Assembly (NCBI GenBank): GCA_004554775.1
Contig: SFKI01000008.1
Location: forward strand, 62,001 to 126,000
Direction of reading: 5' to 3'
DNA from: Subdoligranulum variabile
GTDB lineage: Bacteria > Bacillota > Clostridia > Oscillospirales > Ruminococcaceae
DNA: 64,000 nucleotides
Shown here: positions 6,380-14,605 of the stretch, piece by piece
Layout of the letters: each line of letters opens with the position of its first letter
Numbering within the stretch: the stretch's first letter is position 1
Translations under genes and position numbers: made by a program
The notes under the pieces: generated by a model
What the model was told of the DNA's origin: nothing
What the model saw: the letters and a program-made list of their open reading frames with translations, nothing else
Databases searched by the model: none

Positions 6380-7183
6380 TTATTCCAGATAAAAGTCCCG
6401 CAGCGCGGCCAGGCGCGCCGGGGTCAAGCCATACTCGGCCTCAAAATAGGCTTCGTAGCTCGGGTATTTTTCCAGCAGTACGTCAATGGAACCGGCCCCC
6501 ATCGACTCGCTCACACCCTCAACGGGTAACAACAAATCGTACTGGCTGGCGGGCTTGTCCTGCATAAATTTATCGATGATTGCTTTGCGGTAAACGTTCG
6601 TCAGCATGTAGTCGGCGATGGCATCCTCACGCGAAACACCCAGTGCGAGCAACACCAGCATGGCGGCAATGCCGGTGCGGTCTTTGCCGCAGGTACAGTG
6701 GAACAGCAGCGGCACGCGGTGCGTTTCCAGCAGGCGGAACAGCTCATGATAGGCCGGGTTGCCGAACGGCATCTGCTTGTACAGGTCAGTGAACCAGTAA
6801 AAATCGTGTACAGGATGGCCTGCCTGGGCCTCGTAGGCGGCTTTTTCAGCGGTCAGGCGCTGGATGCCGGCGGGCGAAAAGTCCATCTCGGTGCCATCGG
6901 CGTACCGCATGCCGCAGATGCGCTGATAATGTGCGCCGGACACGGCTATGTCGGGCTGGCGGGCGGCTTCCCCGGCACTGCGCAGGTCTAAAATTTCGCG
7001 CAGGTGCAAGCTTTCCAGCTTGGTGCGGTCGGCGGGACTGTCCAGTGCATCCAGGCTGCACCCGCGAAACAGCAGCCCTCGCCGCACATGGCGGCCATCC
7101 GCCGCGCGGTAGCCCCCCAGCTCGCGGAAGTTGCAGGTGCCCTCAAAAGGGATCTCGGCCCCAGGCATGGTAACAGGCAGCAT
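6380..7183 (-). CDS. Tyrosine/dual-specificity protein phosphatase family protein
   Basis: This 267-residue cytoplasmic protein has the P-loop phosphatase motif HCTCGKDRTG (162-171), with catalytic Cys163 and Arg169 in the Cx5R arrangement typical of the bacterial Y_phosphatase3 (LipA/MptpB-like) group. An N-terminal NFRELGGYRAADGR motif and LLFRGCSLD are also typical of this group. Known members hydrolyse phosphotyrosine, phosphoserine/threonine and sometimes phosphoinositides, so the substrate cannot be stated. The ATG follows AAAAAAGGAGAACCGTC. It has its own promoter-like box (TATAGT near 7214) and no operon partner. No secretion signal is present. Confidence 0.9.
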   Translation of the reverse strand: MLPVTMPGAEIPFEGTCNFRELGGYRAADGRHVRRGLLFRGCSLDALDSPADRTKLESLHLREILDLRSAGEAARQPDIAVSGAHYQRICGMRYADGTEMDFSPAGIQRLTAEKAAYEAQAGHPVHDFYWFTDLYKQMPFGNPAYHELFRLLETHRVPLLFHCTCGKDRTGIAAMLVLLALGVSREDAIADYMLTNVYRKAIIDKFMQDKPASQYDLLLPVEGVSESMGAGSIDVLLEKYPSYEAYFEAEYGLTPARLAALRDFYLE

Positions 7184-7272
7184 GACGGTTCTCCTTTTTT
7201 GGTGTTGGTATTACTATAGCACAGGTGCGGGAGGTTTGTAAATTGCGACTTTTGCTGCGCCCGCTGCTTACG

Positions 7273-7304
7273 AAAACGAGGGACACCCCCTCAGGTGTCC
7301 CTCG
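7273..7304 (-). terminator. Terminator after the fruA remnant
   Basis: An 11-bp perfect stem, CGAGGGACACC/GGTGTCCCTCG (7277-7304), followed on the minus strand by GTTTTCG. It closes the fructose operon about 20 bp after the fruA stop. Confidence 0.75.
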
Positions 7305-7323
7305 CTGTAATCTAACCAAAAAT

Positions 7324-8022
7324 TTACGCTTCTGTGCGATCTTTTTTCAACAGGCTCAAAATCACGGCACTCACAATGCTGCCGATGGCCAGCGCCACCA
7401 GGTACAGCAGCGCGTGATCCACGACCGGGAATACGAAGATACCGCCGTGCGGGGCGCGCAGGGCGCAGCCGAAGGTCATCGACAGCGCAATGGCGATTGG
7501 CGGGACCATGCCGCCCACCATGACCGCGGCCATGACGCCGTAGTTGCCGGAGGCCAGCGCTGCGGTGACAAACACGTAGGCCGCCTTGTTGACGGGGCCG
7601 CCCATATCGACAGCCATCATGCCAGCCACGATCGCGCCCAGCAGCACCTTGGAGGTGCCGCCCATGGCGTTCAGCCAGTCGGTCATGGCGGTGTTGATCA
7701 TGCCCATGACGGGGTTGATGCCGCACATCACAGCGCCGATGGCCAGCAGGCCGCCCAGCGGATAAATCAACATCGGGCGGATGCCGTTCAGGCTGGCGGG
7801 CAGCTTTTCGGTAATGTGTTTGAGGCCCTCAACGATGTAGCCCGAGACAAAACCGGCCAGCAGCGCGGCCAGGAAACCGCCCGAAATGCCGGTGACATCG
7901 CCCTGCGCAAGCCCGGCAAAGTTGGTGCCGTTCATCGCCAGCACGCCGCCCGCAAAGCCCACGGCCAGGCCGGGCCGGTCGGCAATCGACATGGCGATGT
8001 AAGCGGACAAAATGGGCAGCAT
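7324..8022 (-). pseudogene. fruA: PTS fructose transporter EIIC, 3' fragment of truncated fruA
   Basis: The 232 residues match the C-terminal two thirds of a fructose-family EIIC membrane domain: AYIAMSIADRPGLAVGFAGG, NGTNFAGLAQGDVTGISGGF and GAIVAGMMAVDMGGPVNKAA are hallmark segments. A normal FruA carries EIIA, EIIB and the first EIIC helices before this point, several hundred residues more. Those are missing. Homology-like sequence stops at about 8022, immediately next to a dispersed repeat (8040-8154), and no ribosome binding site stands before the first ATG. fruK and fruR lie directly upstream in the same orientation, so this was the fruRKA operon. A deletion through repeats or an assembly join at the repeat would both explain it. 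As read, it cannot make a working transporter. Confidence 0.85.
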
Positions 8023-8039
8023 ATAATGTTGGCGGCACT

Positions 8040-8154
8040 TAAATGGCTCCCCTTGGAGGGTGACTCCCCACAGTGTGGGGAGATGTCGCGCAGCGACAGA
8101 GGGGCCCGGGCGCGTAAGCGCTGGCCGCGAAGCGGACTGAGGGGTGGTCCCTTA
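8040..8154. repeat. Partial MITE-like repeat at the fruA break
   Basis: Positions 8058-8107 are identical over 50 nt to the reverse complement of 16058-16107, part of the complete element at 15923-16127. It contains the hairpins CTCCCCACA/TGTGGGGAG and GTCGC/GCGAC. Beyond 8108 it diverges into a variant end (GGCGCGTAAGCG, then GCGAAGCGGACTGAGGGG). Confidence 0.85.
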
Positions 8155-8162
8155 GCACGAAC

Positions 8163-9068
8163 TCAAATCGTTTCCAACAGCTCGTTGATCTTTTCTTTCG
8201 TTGCTAGCCCCACGCTGAACGCCGTAGCACTGCCGCAGGCGGTGCCAAGGCGCAGCGCGTAGCGGTAATCACCGGTGCGCAGGTAGCCCGCCACAAAACC
8301 GGCTACCATGCTGTCTCCCGCGCCCACGCTGTTGACGACCTTGCCCTTAGGGCAGCCGATGCGGTGCACCGCGCCGTTTTCGTCCAGCAGCAGCGCACCG
8401 TCCCCGGCCATGCTGACCAGCACATTGCGCGCGCCCTGCGCCTGCAACCCGGCGGCTGCGGCCACGATCTCATCGTCGGTGGTCAGCTCGTGCCCCACGA
8501 TCTCGGACAGTTCATGGTTGTTGGGCTTGATGAGGAACGGCTTGTAAGGCAGCACCTTCAGCAGCAGGTCCTGGGTGGCGTCCACCACGGCGCGCACACC
8601 GCGCCCTTGCAGCCGGGCCAGCAGCCGCTCGTAGGTGCTTTGCGGCAGGCAGGCCGGGATGCTGCCCGCCAGAATCAGCACATCGTCTTTTTGCAGGGCG
8701 TCCAGCTTGGTTTCCAGCGCCTGCATGGCGCTCTCGGGGATGTTCGGCCCCGCGCCGTTCAGCTCGGTCTCCTGCCCTGCCTTGATTTTGACGTTGATGC
8801 GGGTCATGCCGTTTTCCAGCCAGATGAAATCGGTGTGCAGGCCCTGCGCGGTCAGGCCTCGTTCCAGCCAGGCACCGGTCTCTCCCGCGATAAAGCCCAG
8901 CGCGACACTCTCAACGCCCAGCTGCGCCAGCACGCCGGACACATTGATGCCCTTGCCGCCCAGCACGCAGTCCTCGCCCGCGGCACGGTTCACAGCGCCG
9001 GGCTTCAGCGGGTTGCCCAGCCGGACAACGTAGTCGATGGCGGGGTTAAATGTTACAGTGTAGATCAT
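8163..9068 (-). CDS. fruK: 1-phosphofructokinase FruK
   Basis: This 301-residue PfkB-family sugar kinase phosphorylates fructose 1-phosphate, the product of the fructose PTS, to fructose 1,6-bisphosphate. The N-terminal TVTFNPAIDYVV and LGGKGINVSGVLAQLG motifs are typical of FruK/LacC. The C-terminal NSVGAGDSMVAGFVAGY contains the catalytic Asp of the GAGDS anion hole. The start overlaps the fruR stop by 4 nt (ATGA). Tagatose-6-phosphate kinase (LacC) is the main alternative, but the fruR and fruA neighbours favour FruK. Because fruA downstream is broken, its normal substrate supply from this operon may be lost. Confidence 0.92.
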   Translation of the reverse strand: MIYTVTFNPAIDYVVRLGNPLKPGAVNRAAGEDCVLGGKGINVSGVLAQLGVESVALGFIAGETGAWLERGLTAQGLHTDFIWLENGMTRINVKIKAGQETELNGAGPNIPESAMQALETKLDALQKDDVLILAGSIPACLPQSTYERLLARLQGRGVRAVVDATQDLLLKVLPYKPFLIKPNNHELSEIVGHELTTDDEIVAAAAGLQAQGARNVLVSMAGDGALLLDENGAVHRIGCPKGKVVNSVGAGDSMVAGFVAGYLRTGDYRYALRLGTACGSATAFSVGLATKEKINELLETI

Positions 9069-9820
9069 GCTTCAGTCTCCTTTACCAGCGTTTGCTGGCG
9101 GTAGCGGGGGTCGGGGCAGCGGTTGGTCAGGATGGACCCGCCCGCCAGGTCGGTGATGACGGCGGGGTAAATGCTGCCGAACTTGCTGTCGTCGGCCAAA
9201 AACCAGACTTCCCGCGCGCGTTTGGCGGCGCAGGCCTTCACGGCGGCTTCCTCGGGATCGGGGGTGGTGAATCCGGCGTTCAGGTCGATGCCGTTGGTTC
9301 CCAAAAACGCCCGGGTGAAGTTGTATTGCTGCAATGTCGCCATGGCCGCCGCGCCGATGATGGCCTCGGTCTGGGGGCGCAGCAGGCCGCCCGGCACAAA
9401 GACGCGGCAACCTTTTTGCGCCAGCAGCCGCGCGTGGGCGATACCGTTGGTGACGTAGTGGGCGTCCAGCGCCGCGCCGTTGACAGCCCGCGCCACGGCC
9501 AACGTGGTGGACCCGGCGTCCAGGTAGATGAAATCGTCGGCCCGGATGAGCGCGGCAGCGGCCTGCGCGATGGCGGCTTTCTGGCCAACGGCCAGCGTTT
9601 CCTTGGCTTCCATCGTGGGCTCGTCAGCGCGGAACTGCCCGCTGGGCAGCGTGGCACCGCCGTGTACCTTATTGACGAGCCCCTGCCGGTCGAGTTCCAG
9701 CAGGTCACGCCGGATGGTTGACTCGCTGGCGTTGAGCGCTTCGCAAAGTTCCTGTACGGTCGCGGTGCGTTTTTCTGCCAGCAGGGCCAGGATTTGAGAG
9801 AATCGTTCTTCCGCAAGCAT
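9065..9820 (-). CDS. fruR: DeoR-family transcriptional repressor of the fructose operon
   Basis: A 251-residue regulator with an N-terminal DeoR helix-turn-helix (RFSQILALLAEKRTATVQELCEALNASESTIRRDL split across residues 5-40) and a C-terminal sugar-phosphate-binding domain with the conserved DAGSTTLAVARA, GIDLNAGFTTPDPEEAAVK and DDSKFG motifs. In fruRKA operons this protein represses the operon until fructose 1-phosphate binds. It is the first gene, 4 nt overlapping fruK. RBS AAAGGAGG lies before the ATG. Its promoter region contains several TTGATTG/CAATCAA boxes that are likely autoregulatory sites. Confidence 0.9.
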   Translation of the reverse strand: MLAEERFSQILALLAEKRTATVQELCEALNASESTIRRDLLELDRQGLVNKVHGGATLPSGQFRADEPTMEAKETLAVGQKAAIAQAAAALIRADDFIYLDAGSTTLAVARAVNGAALDAHYVTNGIAHARLLAQKGCRVFVPGGLLRPQTEAIIGAAAMATLQQYNFTRAFLGTNGIDLNAGFTTPDPEEAAVKACAAKRAREVWFLADDSKFGSIYPAVITDLAGGSILTNRCPDPRYRQQTLVKETEA

Positions 9821-9884
9821 GAATGTGAACCTCCTTTGCTGGTTTTACGTGAATGGTCTTGGCTGCTTATGAACTGTATTGATT

Positions 9885-9955
9885 GTTTCTGATTGAATTA
9901 TAGCATATATTCAGTCAAAATCAACCATAAACCACCATTTTCAATCAACAAAAAT
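9885..9955 (-). promoter_or_regulatory. fru operon promoter with repeated operator boxes
   Basis: Minus-strand TATAAT with an upstream TTGATT (16-bp spacer) forms a promoter. Around it are boxes of the type TTGATTG or CAATCAA: within 9886-9898, near 9921-9925 and at 9941-9950. Inverted pairs of this kind fit a DeoR-type FruR operator. The assignment to FruR is inferred from position. Confidence 0.6.
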
Positions 9956-10567
9956 CACGGCTTAAATTTGTGCAAGACGTACAAATTGGGTGGCGTTGGC
10001 GCGCCGGGCGGGGCCACCACCTTGCGGTGGCCCTTTTTATAGCGCCATTCTCCCGGGAGTCCTTCCTTTTTGGACACCCAAAAAGGAAGCGAAAAACGTG
10101 CCCGCTACTTCCGATAGCGCGCGCTTGGCGGCGCACAACGAGCGCCACCATCCCGCAAAGCGGGCCTGCTCGTGTGCTTCAAAGCCCCACTGGGGCTTTG
10201 ATCGCTGCGCGACCGCACAGCAGCCCGGCCCAGGGGGCCCGCCCCCTGGGAACCCCAAAGGGGAAGTCGAGAAGTAAAAAAGCTAAACCGTGCAGGAGTG
10301 CTGCACGGTTCTTCACGCTTTTTTACTTCTCTCCGTTTGACCCCTCCGAGGTCAAAATAAACTCTATGGGGGTAGAGTGTGGCCCCCTTTACACAAGGGA
10401 GGCTTTGCGGTTGCCGTAGTGAGGGGGTCTTGACCCCTCCAAGGAACCTTGCAATAACTACAACCTTATCTGTTGACGGTGTATCTAAAATGATTCGTAG
10501 GGGCGGATTCCATATCCGCTCATGAAGCCTTGCGGGAATATCGGCCTACCGGCCCGCCGCCCGCAAA
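9956..10567. other. Gene-free, hairpin-rich intergenic region
   Basis: About 600 bp with no credible gene on either strand. It holds a GGCCACC/GGTGGCC hairpin followed by TTTTTA (10013-10036), an inverted repeat around 10060-10088, a nested hairpin at 10269-10331, a CCCCCTTTACACAAGGGAGGC motif-like end of the MITE family near 10383-10403, and a GTAGGGGCGGATTCCATATCC palindrome-type repeat near 10499-10520. It looks like accumulated repeat elements. Confidence 0.7.
10269..10331. repeat. Long nested inverted repeat
   Basis: Outer arms GAGAAGTAAAAAAGC (10269-10283) and GCTTTTTTACTTCTC (10317-10331) are perfect complements. Between them lies an inner hairpin ACCGTGCAG/CTGCACGGT with a GAGTG loop. 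It can form one extended structure of about 63 nt on either strand. No gene is adjacent on either side. Confidence 0.8.
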
Positions 10568-11713
10568 TCACCCCATAACCGCTACCCCATCCCCCGCTTT
10601 AATAAGATACTCCCCCACTCCAAGCTGGCAAAGCACCTCGGCGGGCGTCTCCTCCAGCGTGCCATCTGCCAGGTGGTACACGTACCGCACGGTCTTGTCC
10701 CCCTGTTGGGCGCACAAAAATACGTCCGTGTCAAAAACTTGCTCCACCCACATCGTCTGCGGCAGGTCAGCCACGGTCTGCGGCGCGTCGGTGCCCAGCG
10801 GCTGGCGCAGCAGCTGCGTGCCGTCCACCCACCACAGGGCGTCCCCGGCCAGCTTCTGCCGTGGGCCAAAGGTATACACCGGCCCCTCGGCCAGCAGCGT
10901 TTCGCGGCCGGTGGCAGGGTCCAGTGCATAGAGCATCTCGGTCAAAAATGGCTTCATATCGTTAAAATTATCAATGCGGTAAAACGCATACTCGGGCTGC
11001 ACCGGGCACGCGGGGCTCAGCACCCGCCGCGTGATGAGCAGCTCATCGCCCCAGGTGCCCCACAGCTGCCCGCCGTAGGCGTCCCAGGTCGTCAGCGTTT
11101 CAATAGTATCGTTCTGCGGGTCCAGCCGCAGCAGGCGGCGCTCATCCGGGCGGCCCGGGTCGTCGGAGATTGCCCCGCCCTTGGCGTACAGATACTGCGC
11201 GTCGGCGGCGATGGGCTGCCACCCGGTCAGATACCACCCCTGCGGAAAGTGCACCGTCCCGGTCTGGCTGCCGTCCAGATCGGTCACGACAAGCGCCGGG
11301 GTGTCGGTCAGCAGCCCGGACCAGGTCCATACAAGCTGCGTGTCATCCACCAGCAAATCACCGGGGCGGCCGCTCTCCGGGATGCCGTTGGGCATGCCTG
11401 CGGGGACCTCAAGGCGCTTTTCCGCTGCGTCGGCAAACACGTACTCGCAGGCGTACCACCCGGGTGCATCGCCGTACTGGATTTTGTACAACCCCTGTGT
11501 GTTGGCGTCGCCCAGCATATGCAGCGTCCCAGCGATGCCCGCCGTTTCCGCTGTCACTGCGCTGTCCGGCGTTGGCACGGCGGCGCTCTCCGTCGTCTGG
11601 GCAGTATCTGGTACAGAAAAATCAACATTTGTACGCATGTTATTGTCTGCGCCGCAACCAGATAAAATACAGGATGTAAAAATGACAGATAAAAATACAA
11701 AACGAAATTTCAC
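10568..11713 (-). CDS. Putative lipoprotein, possible beta-propeller-like extracytoplasmic protein
   Basis: A 381-residue protein with a lipoprotein signal: a short basic N-terminus, a hydrophobic stretch and the lipobox LSGC, followed by a Thr/Ala/Ser/Pro-rich linker. The mature part has recurrent patterns such as DTQLVWTWSG, DAQYLYAKGG, GDALWWVDGTQLL and TDVFLCAQQGDK, resembling blades of a beta-propeller (DUF5050-like), but I cannot name the family. The open frame extends to an ATG at 11779. I chose GTG 11713 because AAAGGAGG stands 9 nt before it and it gives a proper signal peptide. It is a single gene between repeat regions. It would be anchored on the outer face of the membrane. Function unknown. 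Confidence 0.8.
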   Translation of the reverse strand: MKFRFVFLSVIFTSCILSGCGADNNMRTNVDFSVPDTAQTTESAAVPTPDSAVTAETAGIAGTLHMLGDANTQGLYKIQYGDAPGWYACEYVFADAAEKRLEVPAGMPNGIPESGRPGDLLVDDTQLVWTWSGLLTDTPALVVTDLDGSQTGTVHFPQGWYLTGWQPIAADAQYLYAKGGAISDDPGRPDERRLLRLDPQNDTIETLTTWDAYGGQLWGTWGDELLITRRVLSPACPVQPEYAFYRIDNFNDMKPFLTEMLYALDPATGRETLLAEGPVYTFGPRQKLAGDALWWVDGTQLLRQPLGTDAPQTVADLPQTMWVEQVFDTDVFLCAQQGDKTVRYVYHLADGTLEETPAEVLCQLGVGEYLIKAGDGVAVMG

Positions 11714-11782
11714 GCGGTATCGCCTCCTTTCCCCTACCGTAGCAGGCGGATGTTTCAAAGTTGTGACAAAAAGGCGCAAAAT

Positions 11783-11932
11783 AAAAAAGCCTCCCTCTGC
11801 GAGGGAGGTGGCGCGAAGCGCCGGAGGGAGAGAGACTTGCCACTATCCGAAGTATGTTACCCATGCGGATGGCTCTCTCCCCACCCGCCTGCGCGGGAGC
11901 CCCCTCCCAGCGGGGACCCAAAAGCAGGTTTA
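11783..11932. repeat. Dispersed structured repeat, type 2
   Basis: About 150 bp starting AAAAAAGCCTCCCTC with a CCTCCCTC-TGC-GAGGGAGG hairpin, then GGCGCGAAGCGCC, GGAGGGAGAGAGAC, and ending CTCTCTCCCC...CTGCGCGGGAGCCCCCT. The same order of blocks occurs at 55945-56135. Its right end abuts the stop codon of the next minus-strand gene. Confidence 0.75.
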
Positions 11933-13210
11933 GTTGCCATCATCATACGTCGCCACGGGTACGTTGGCGTACTCGTCGGGCAGGTCGGGCGGCAGGGTCT
12001 GCATGTACTCGTGCATGGCCTCGGCCACCTTTTTGCTGTAGGCCACGGCCTCCACGACGGTGCGCGCGCCCTTTACGGCGTCGCCGCTGGCAAACACGCC
12101 GGGCATGCTGGTGTGGCCCAGCTCATCGGTCACAAACAGGCCGCGCTCGTTGGTTTTCAGGTCGTGCTCGCTCTCGGTGATGGTCGTGCACGGGCCCTGG
12201 CTGATGGATACGATCACGCTGTCGGACGGGTACAACTCCTCGGTGCCCGGAATATCGGTCAGCGTGCCGTCCTCGGCTTCGTTCAGATCGCGGAAGACAA
12301 CGCCCTTGTCGGTGATCTCAACAGGCTTTTTGTTAAAGTGGAAGTTGACGCCTTCCAGCTTGGCATAGCTGGCCTCGTACTCGCTGGCGGTGATCTTTTT
12401 GGACAGCGAGAAGCACTCCACATGGCGGGTACCATGGCGCAGCGCGGTACGGCAGACGTCCATCGCGGCGTTGCCCGCGCCAATCACAATTAACCGGCGG
12501 CCCAGGTGGTAGACGTCGGGGTTTTGCAGATAGTTGATGGCATAGTGTACGTTGCCCAAGCTTTCGCCCTTGATGTGCAGCGTGTTGGGGCGCCATACGC
12601 CGGTGCCGATGAAGACCGCCTTGTACCCGTCGCGGAAAAGATCCTTGAGCAGCAGCGCCTTGCCGACGTCGGTGTTGGGGCGAACCTTGATGTCCTTCAG
12701 GCGCAGGTGGCGGTACTCAAAATCGTCCAGCACGCTTTTGGGCAGGCGGAACTCGGGGATGCCGTAGCGCAGCACGCCGCCGATCTTATCGTGGCTTTCA
12801 AAAATGGTCACGTCGTAACCGTAGCGCGCCAGAATGACCGCGATGGTCAGGCCAGCCGGGCCGGAGCCGATGATGGCAGCCTTTTTGCCGTTGGGGGTGG
12901 CGGGACCCTTGGTCATCTGGCTGGCGTAGGTAGAGGAAATGTAGTTCTCGATGACCGAGAAATGCACCGGCGCACCCTTGATGCCCTGCACACAGTGGCC
13001 CTCGCACTGGTTCTCGTGGTTACACACCAGCGAGCAGACGGTGGTCAGGGGGTTGTTTTCAAACAGCATCTTGCCCGCGTCGTCCAGCTTGTTCTCTTTC
13101 AGCAGGCGGATGACCTCGGGAATATTGGTGTGGATGGGGCAGCCCTGTTGGCAGCGGGGCTTTTTGCATCCAAGGCAATGATTGGCTTCGTCCATTACAT
13201 GCAATGCCAT
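11930..13210 (-). CDS. GltD-like NAD(P)-dependent oxidoreductase (stand-alone glutamate synthase small-subunit homologue)
   Basis: A 426-residue flavoprotein with the layout of the glutamate synthase beta subunit family. Two N-terminal cysteine clusters (CLGCKKPRCQQGC and CSLVCNHENQCEGHC) bind [4Fe-4S] centres. An FAD motif GSGPAGLTIAVILARYG and an NAD(P) motif VIGAGNAAMDVCR follow, and a C-terminal FASGDAVKGARTVVEA closes the FAD site. The family passes electrons between NAD(P)H and a partner, either GltB or, in NfnAB, the NfnA subunit. Neither gltB nor nfnA is adjacent, so the partner and reaction are unknown. The ATG follows AAAAGGAGAAGAAAC. The gene appears monocistronic. Confidence 0.85.
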   Translation of the reverse strand: MALHVMDEANHCLGCKKPRCQQGCPIHTNIPEVIRLLKENKLDDAGKMLFENNPLTTVCSLVCNHENQCEGHCVQGIKGAPVHFSVIENYISSTYASQMTKGPATPNGKKAAIIGSGPAGLTIAVILARYGYDVTIFESHDKIGGVLRYGIPEFRLPKSVLDDFEYRHLRLKDIKVRPNTDVGKALLLKDLFRDGYKAVFIGTGVWRPNTLHIKGESLGNVHYAINYLQNPDVYHLGRRLIVIGAGNAAMDVCRTALRHGTRHVECFSLSKKITASEYEASYAKLEGVNFHFNKKPVEITDKGVVFRDLNEAEDGTLTDIPGTEELYPSDSVIVSISQGPCTTITESEHDLKTNERGLFVTDELGHTSMPGVFASGDAVKGARTVVEAVAYSKKVAEAMHEYMQTLPPDLPDEYANVPVATYDDGN

Positions 13211-13293
13211 GTTTCTTCTCCTTTTACGAACCGATTTTGCCCGTTAAAAATGCAACAATCTTGCAAAACTACGAGCATTTCTCCATATATATT

Positions 13294-14460
13294 TCATATT
13301 ACCACGGGTTTGGTCGTAAAGGCAAGGCCCATCGGCTGGGTTTTGGCCCTGCAAAGTGCCGAAAAATCGACTGCTTTGCTGTGCAATTCGCTGATTTTTG
13401 CAGCATCCGCCCCGCTGCGTGCGAGGTCGGCCAGGCTGGTCCCGGCGGGCAGCATGGCCTGTTTTAAACGCGGCAGCGCTGTTTTGCGCGCGCCCAACAC
13501 CTGGATATACGGCGGTGCGGGCAGCACAGCCGGGATGCCGAGCGCGGCGTCCAGCACCAGCCGCCGCAGCCGCGCGTGGGGGTAGCGCTTGGTTTTTAAG
13601 CGGGTGTACAAATCGTCTAGGCTGTCGGCCTCACGCACGGCGGCAGCCAGCCGGTGCTCAAGCCCCTCGCTCACGCCGCGCACGGCGGCAAACGCGGCTT
13701 CGGGCCTGGCGCGCAGCAGCGCCAGCACGGCGACCTCGAACTTGTCCGCATCGGCCAGCAGGCCGCTGGCGGCGGCTTTGGTGTAAAGCGCCGCCGCGCG
13801 CAGCGGCACGTACGGCTCCCAATCCTCGACCGGCAGGCAGCGCAGGTAGCTGGCGCTAGCCATCGGCACGCCGCTATGCTCCCCTGCCCCGCCGCCGTGC
13901 GCCACGCCCAGCCGGGGCAGAGCCAGCGGGGTCAGCGCCGCGTGCTGCGCTAAAATCGCCTTGCAGTATTCGATGCCCAAAATGTTGTTGGGCGTGCGCA
14001 GCAGCGCCCCGGCCCCCGGCAGCAGTGCGTCGGCGGCTTCGGCCCGGGCAGCGGCATAGGTCATGCCGGTGGCCAGCCGTTCCCGCAACGGCGCGTCCAG
14101 ATCGGGCTGGGCCAGCAACGCGGCCACCTGCATAAGACGATCGGCGTCGGGGTCCTCGGCCCCGAACACCAGCGTGTCGCACCCCAGTGCGGCCAGCAGC
14201 CGCACCCCGGCGGTGGCAAACTGCTCGGCGGTCGCGCAGGCATAGGGTGCGGGCAGCGCAAGAACAAGGTCTGCCCCTGCGTCCAGCGCTGCGCGTACCC
14301 GCACGCTCTCAGGCAGAATGGGCACCCCGCCCCGCTGCACCGCGCCGCTGCTCATGCAGACGGCCACGCAGGCCGCGCCCGCCGCTTTGGCCGCGGCAAT
14401 CTGCGCCGCATGGCCGTTGTGAAAGGGGTCATATTCGGTGATGATTCCGGCAAATTCCAT
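13294..14460 (-). CDS. tmcAL: tRNA(Met) cytidine acetate ligase TmcAL (YlbM)
   Basis: This 388-residue enzyme uses acetate and ATP to form N4-acetylcytidine at the wobble base of elongator tRNA-Met. It starts MEFAGIITEYDPFHNGHA, the nucleotidyltransferase-like HxGH signature, and has SGAVQRGGVP and the middle motif TPNNILGIEYCKAI, all typical of YlbM/TmcAL. The open frame extends to 14985, but ATG 14460 has a CAGGAG site and matches the family start. It diverges from ackA, with about 145 bp between. Because TmcAL consumes acetate and ackA interconverts acetate and acetyl-phosphate, the neighbourhood is metabolically sensible. Confidence 0.92.
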   Translation of the reverse strand: MEFAGIITEYDPFHNGHAAQIAAAKAAGAACVAVCMSSGAVQRGGVPILPESVRVRAALDAGADLVLALPAPYACATAEQFATAGVRLLAALGCDTLVFGAEDPDADRLMQVAALLAQPDLDAPLRERLATGMTYAAARAEAADALLPGAGALLRTPNNILGIEYCKAILAQHAALTPLALPRLGVAHGGGAGEHSGVPMASASYLRCLPVEDWEPYVPLRAAALYTKAAASGLLADADKFEVAVLALLRARPEAAFAAVRGVSEGLEHRLAAAVREADSLDDLYTRLKTKRYPHARLRRLVLDAALGIPAVLPAPPYIQVLGARKTALPRLKQAMLPAGTSLADLARSGADAAKISELHSKAVDFSALCRAKTQPMGLAFTTKPVVI

Positions 14461-14519
14461 GCAAAAACTCCTGTGCAGGTTGTTAAAAAAAGAACGTGCA
14501 AGATTTGTGCGTTCTTGCC

Positions 14520-14548
14520 TTGAAAAAACTTTACCCTCATTATATAAT
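14520..14548 (+). promoter_or_regulatory. ackA promoter
   Basis: TTGAAA (14520-14525) and TATAAT (14543-14548) with a 17-bp spacer, 57 bp before the ackA ATG. Confidence 0.8.
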
Positions 14549-14605
14549 AAAACTACCGATAAGGAAAGGGCAGAACTATGCCCATCATAATAAGGAGGAT
14601 ACCCC

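Noticed and set aside
9990..10419. Plus-strand open frames across the hairpin-rich region
   Set aside because: They begin without ribosome sites, are rich in Arg/Pro/Ala and overlap inverted repeats in all frames; nothing protein-like remains.
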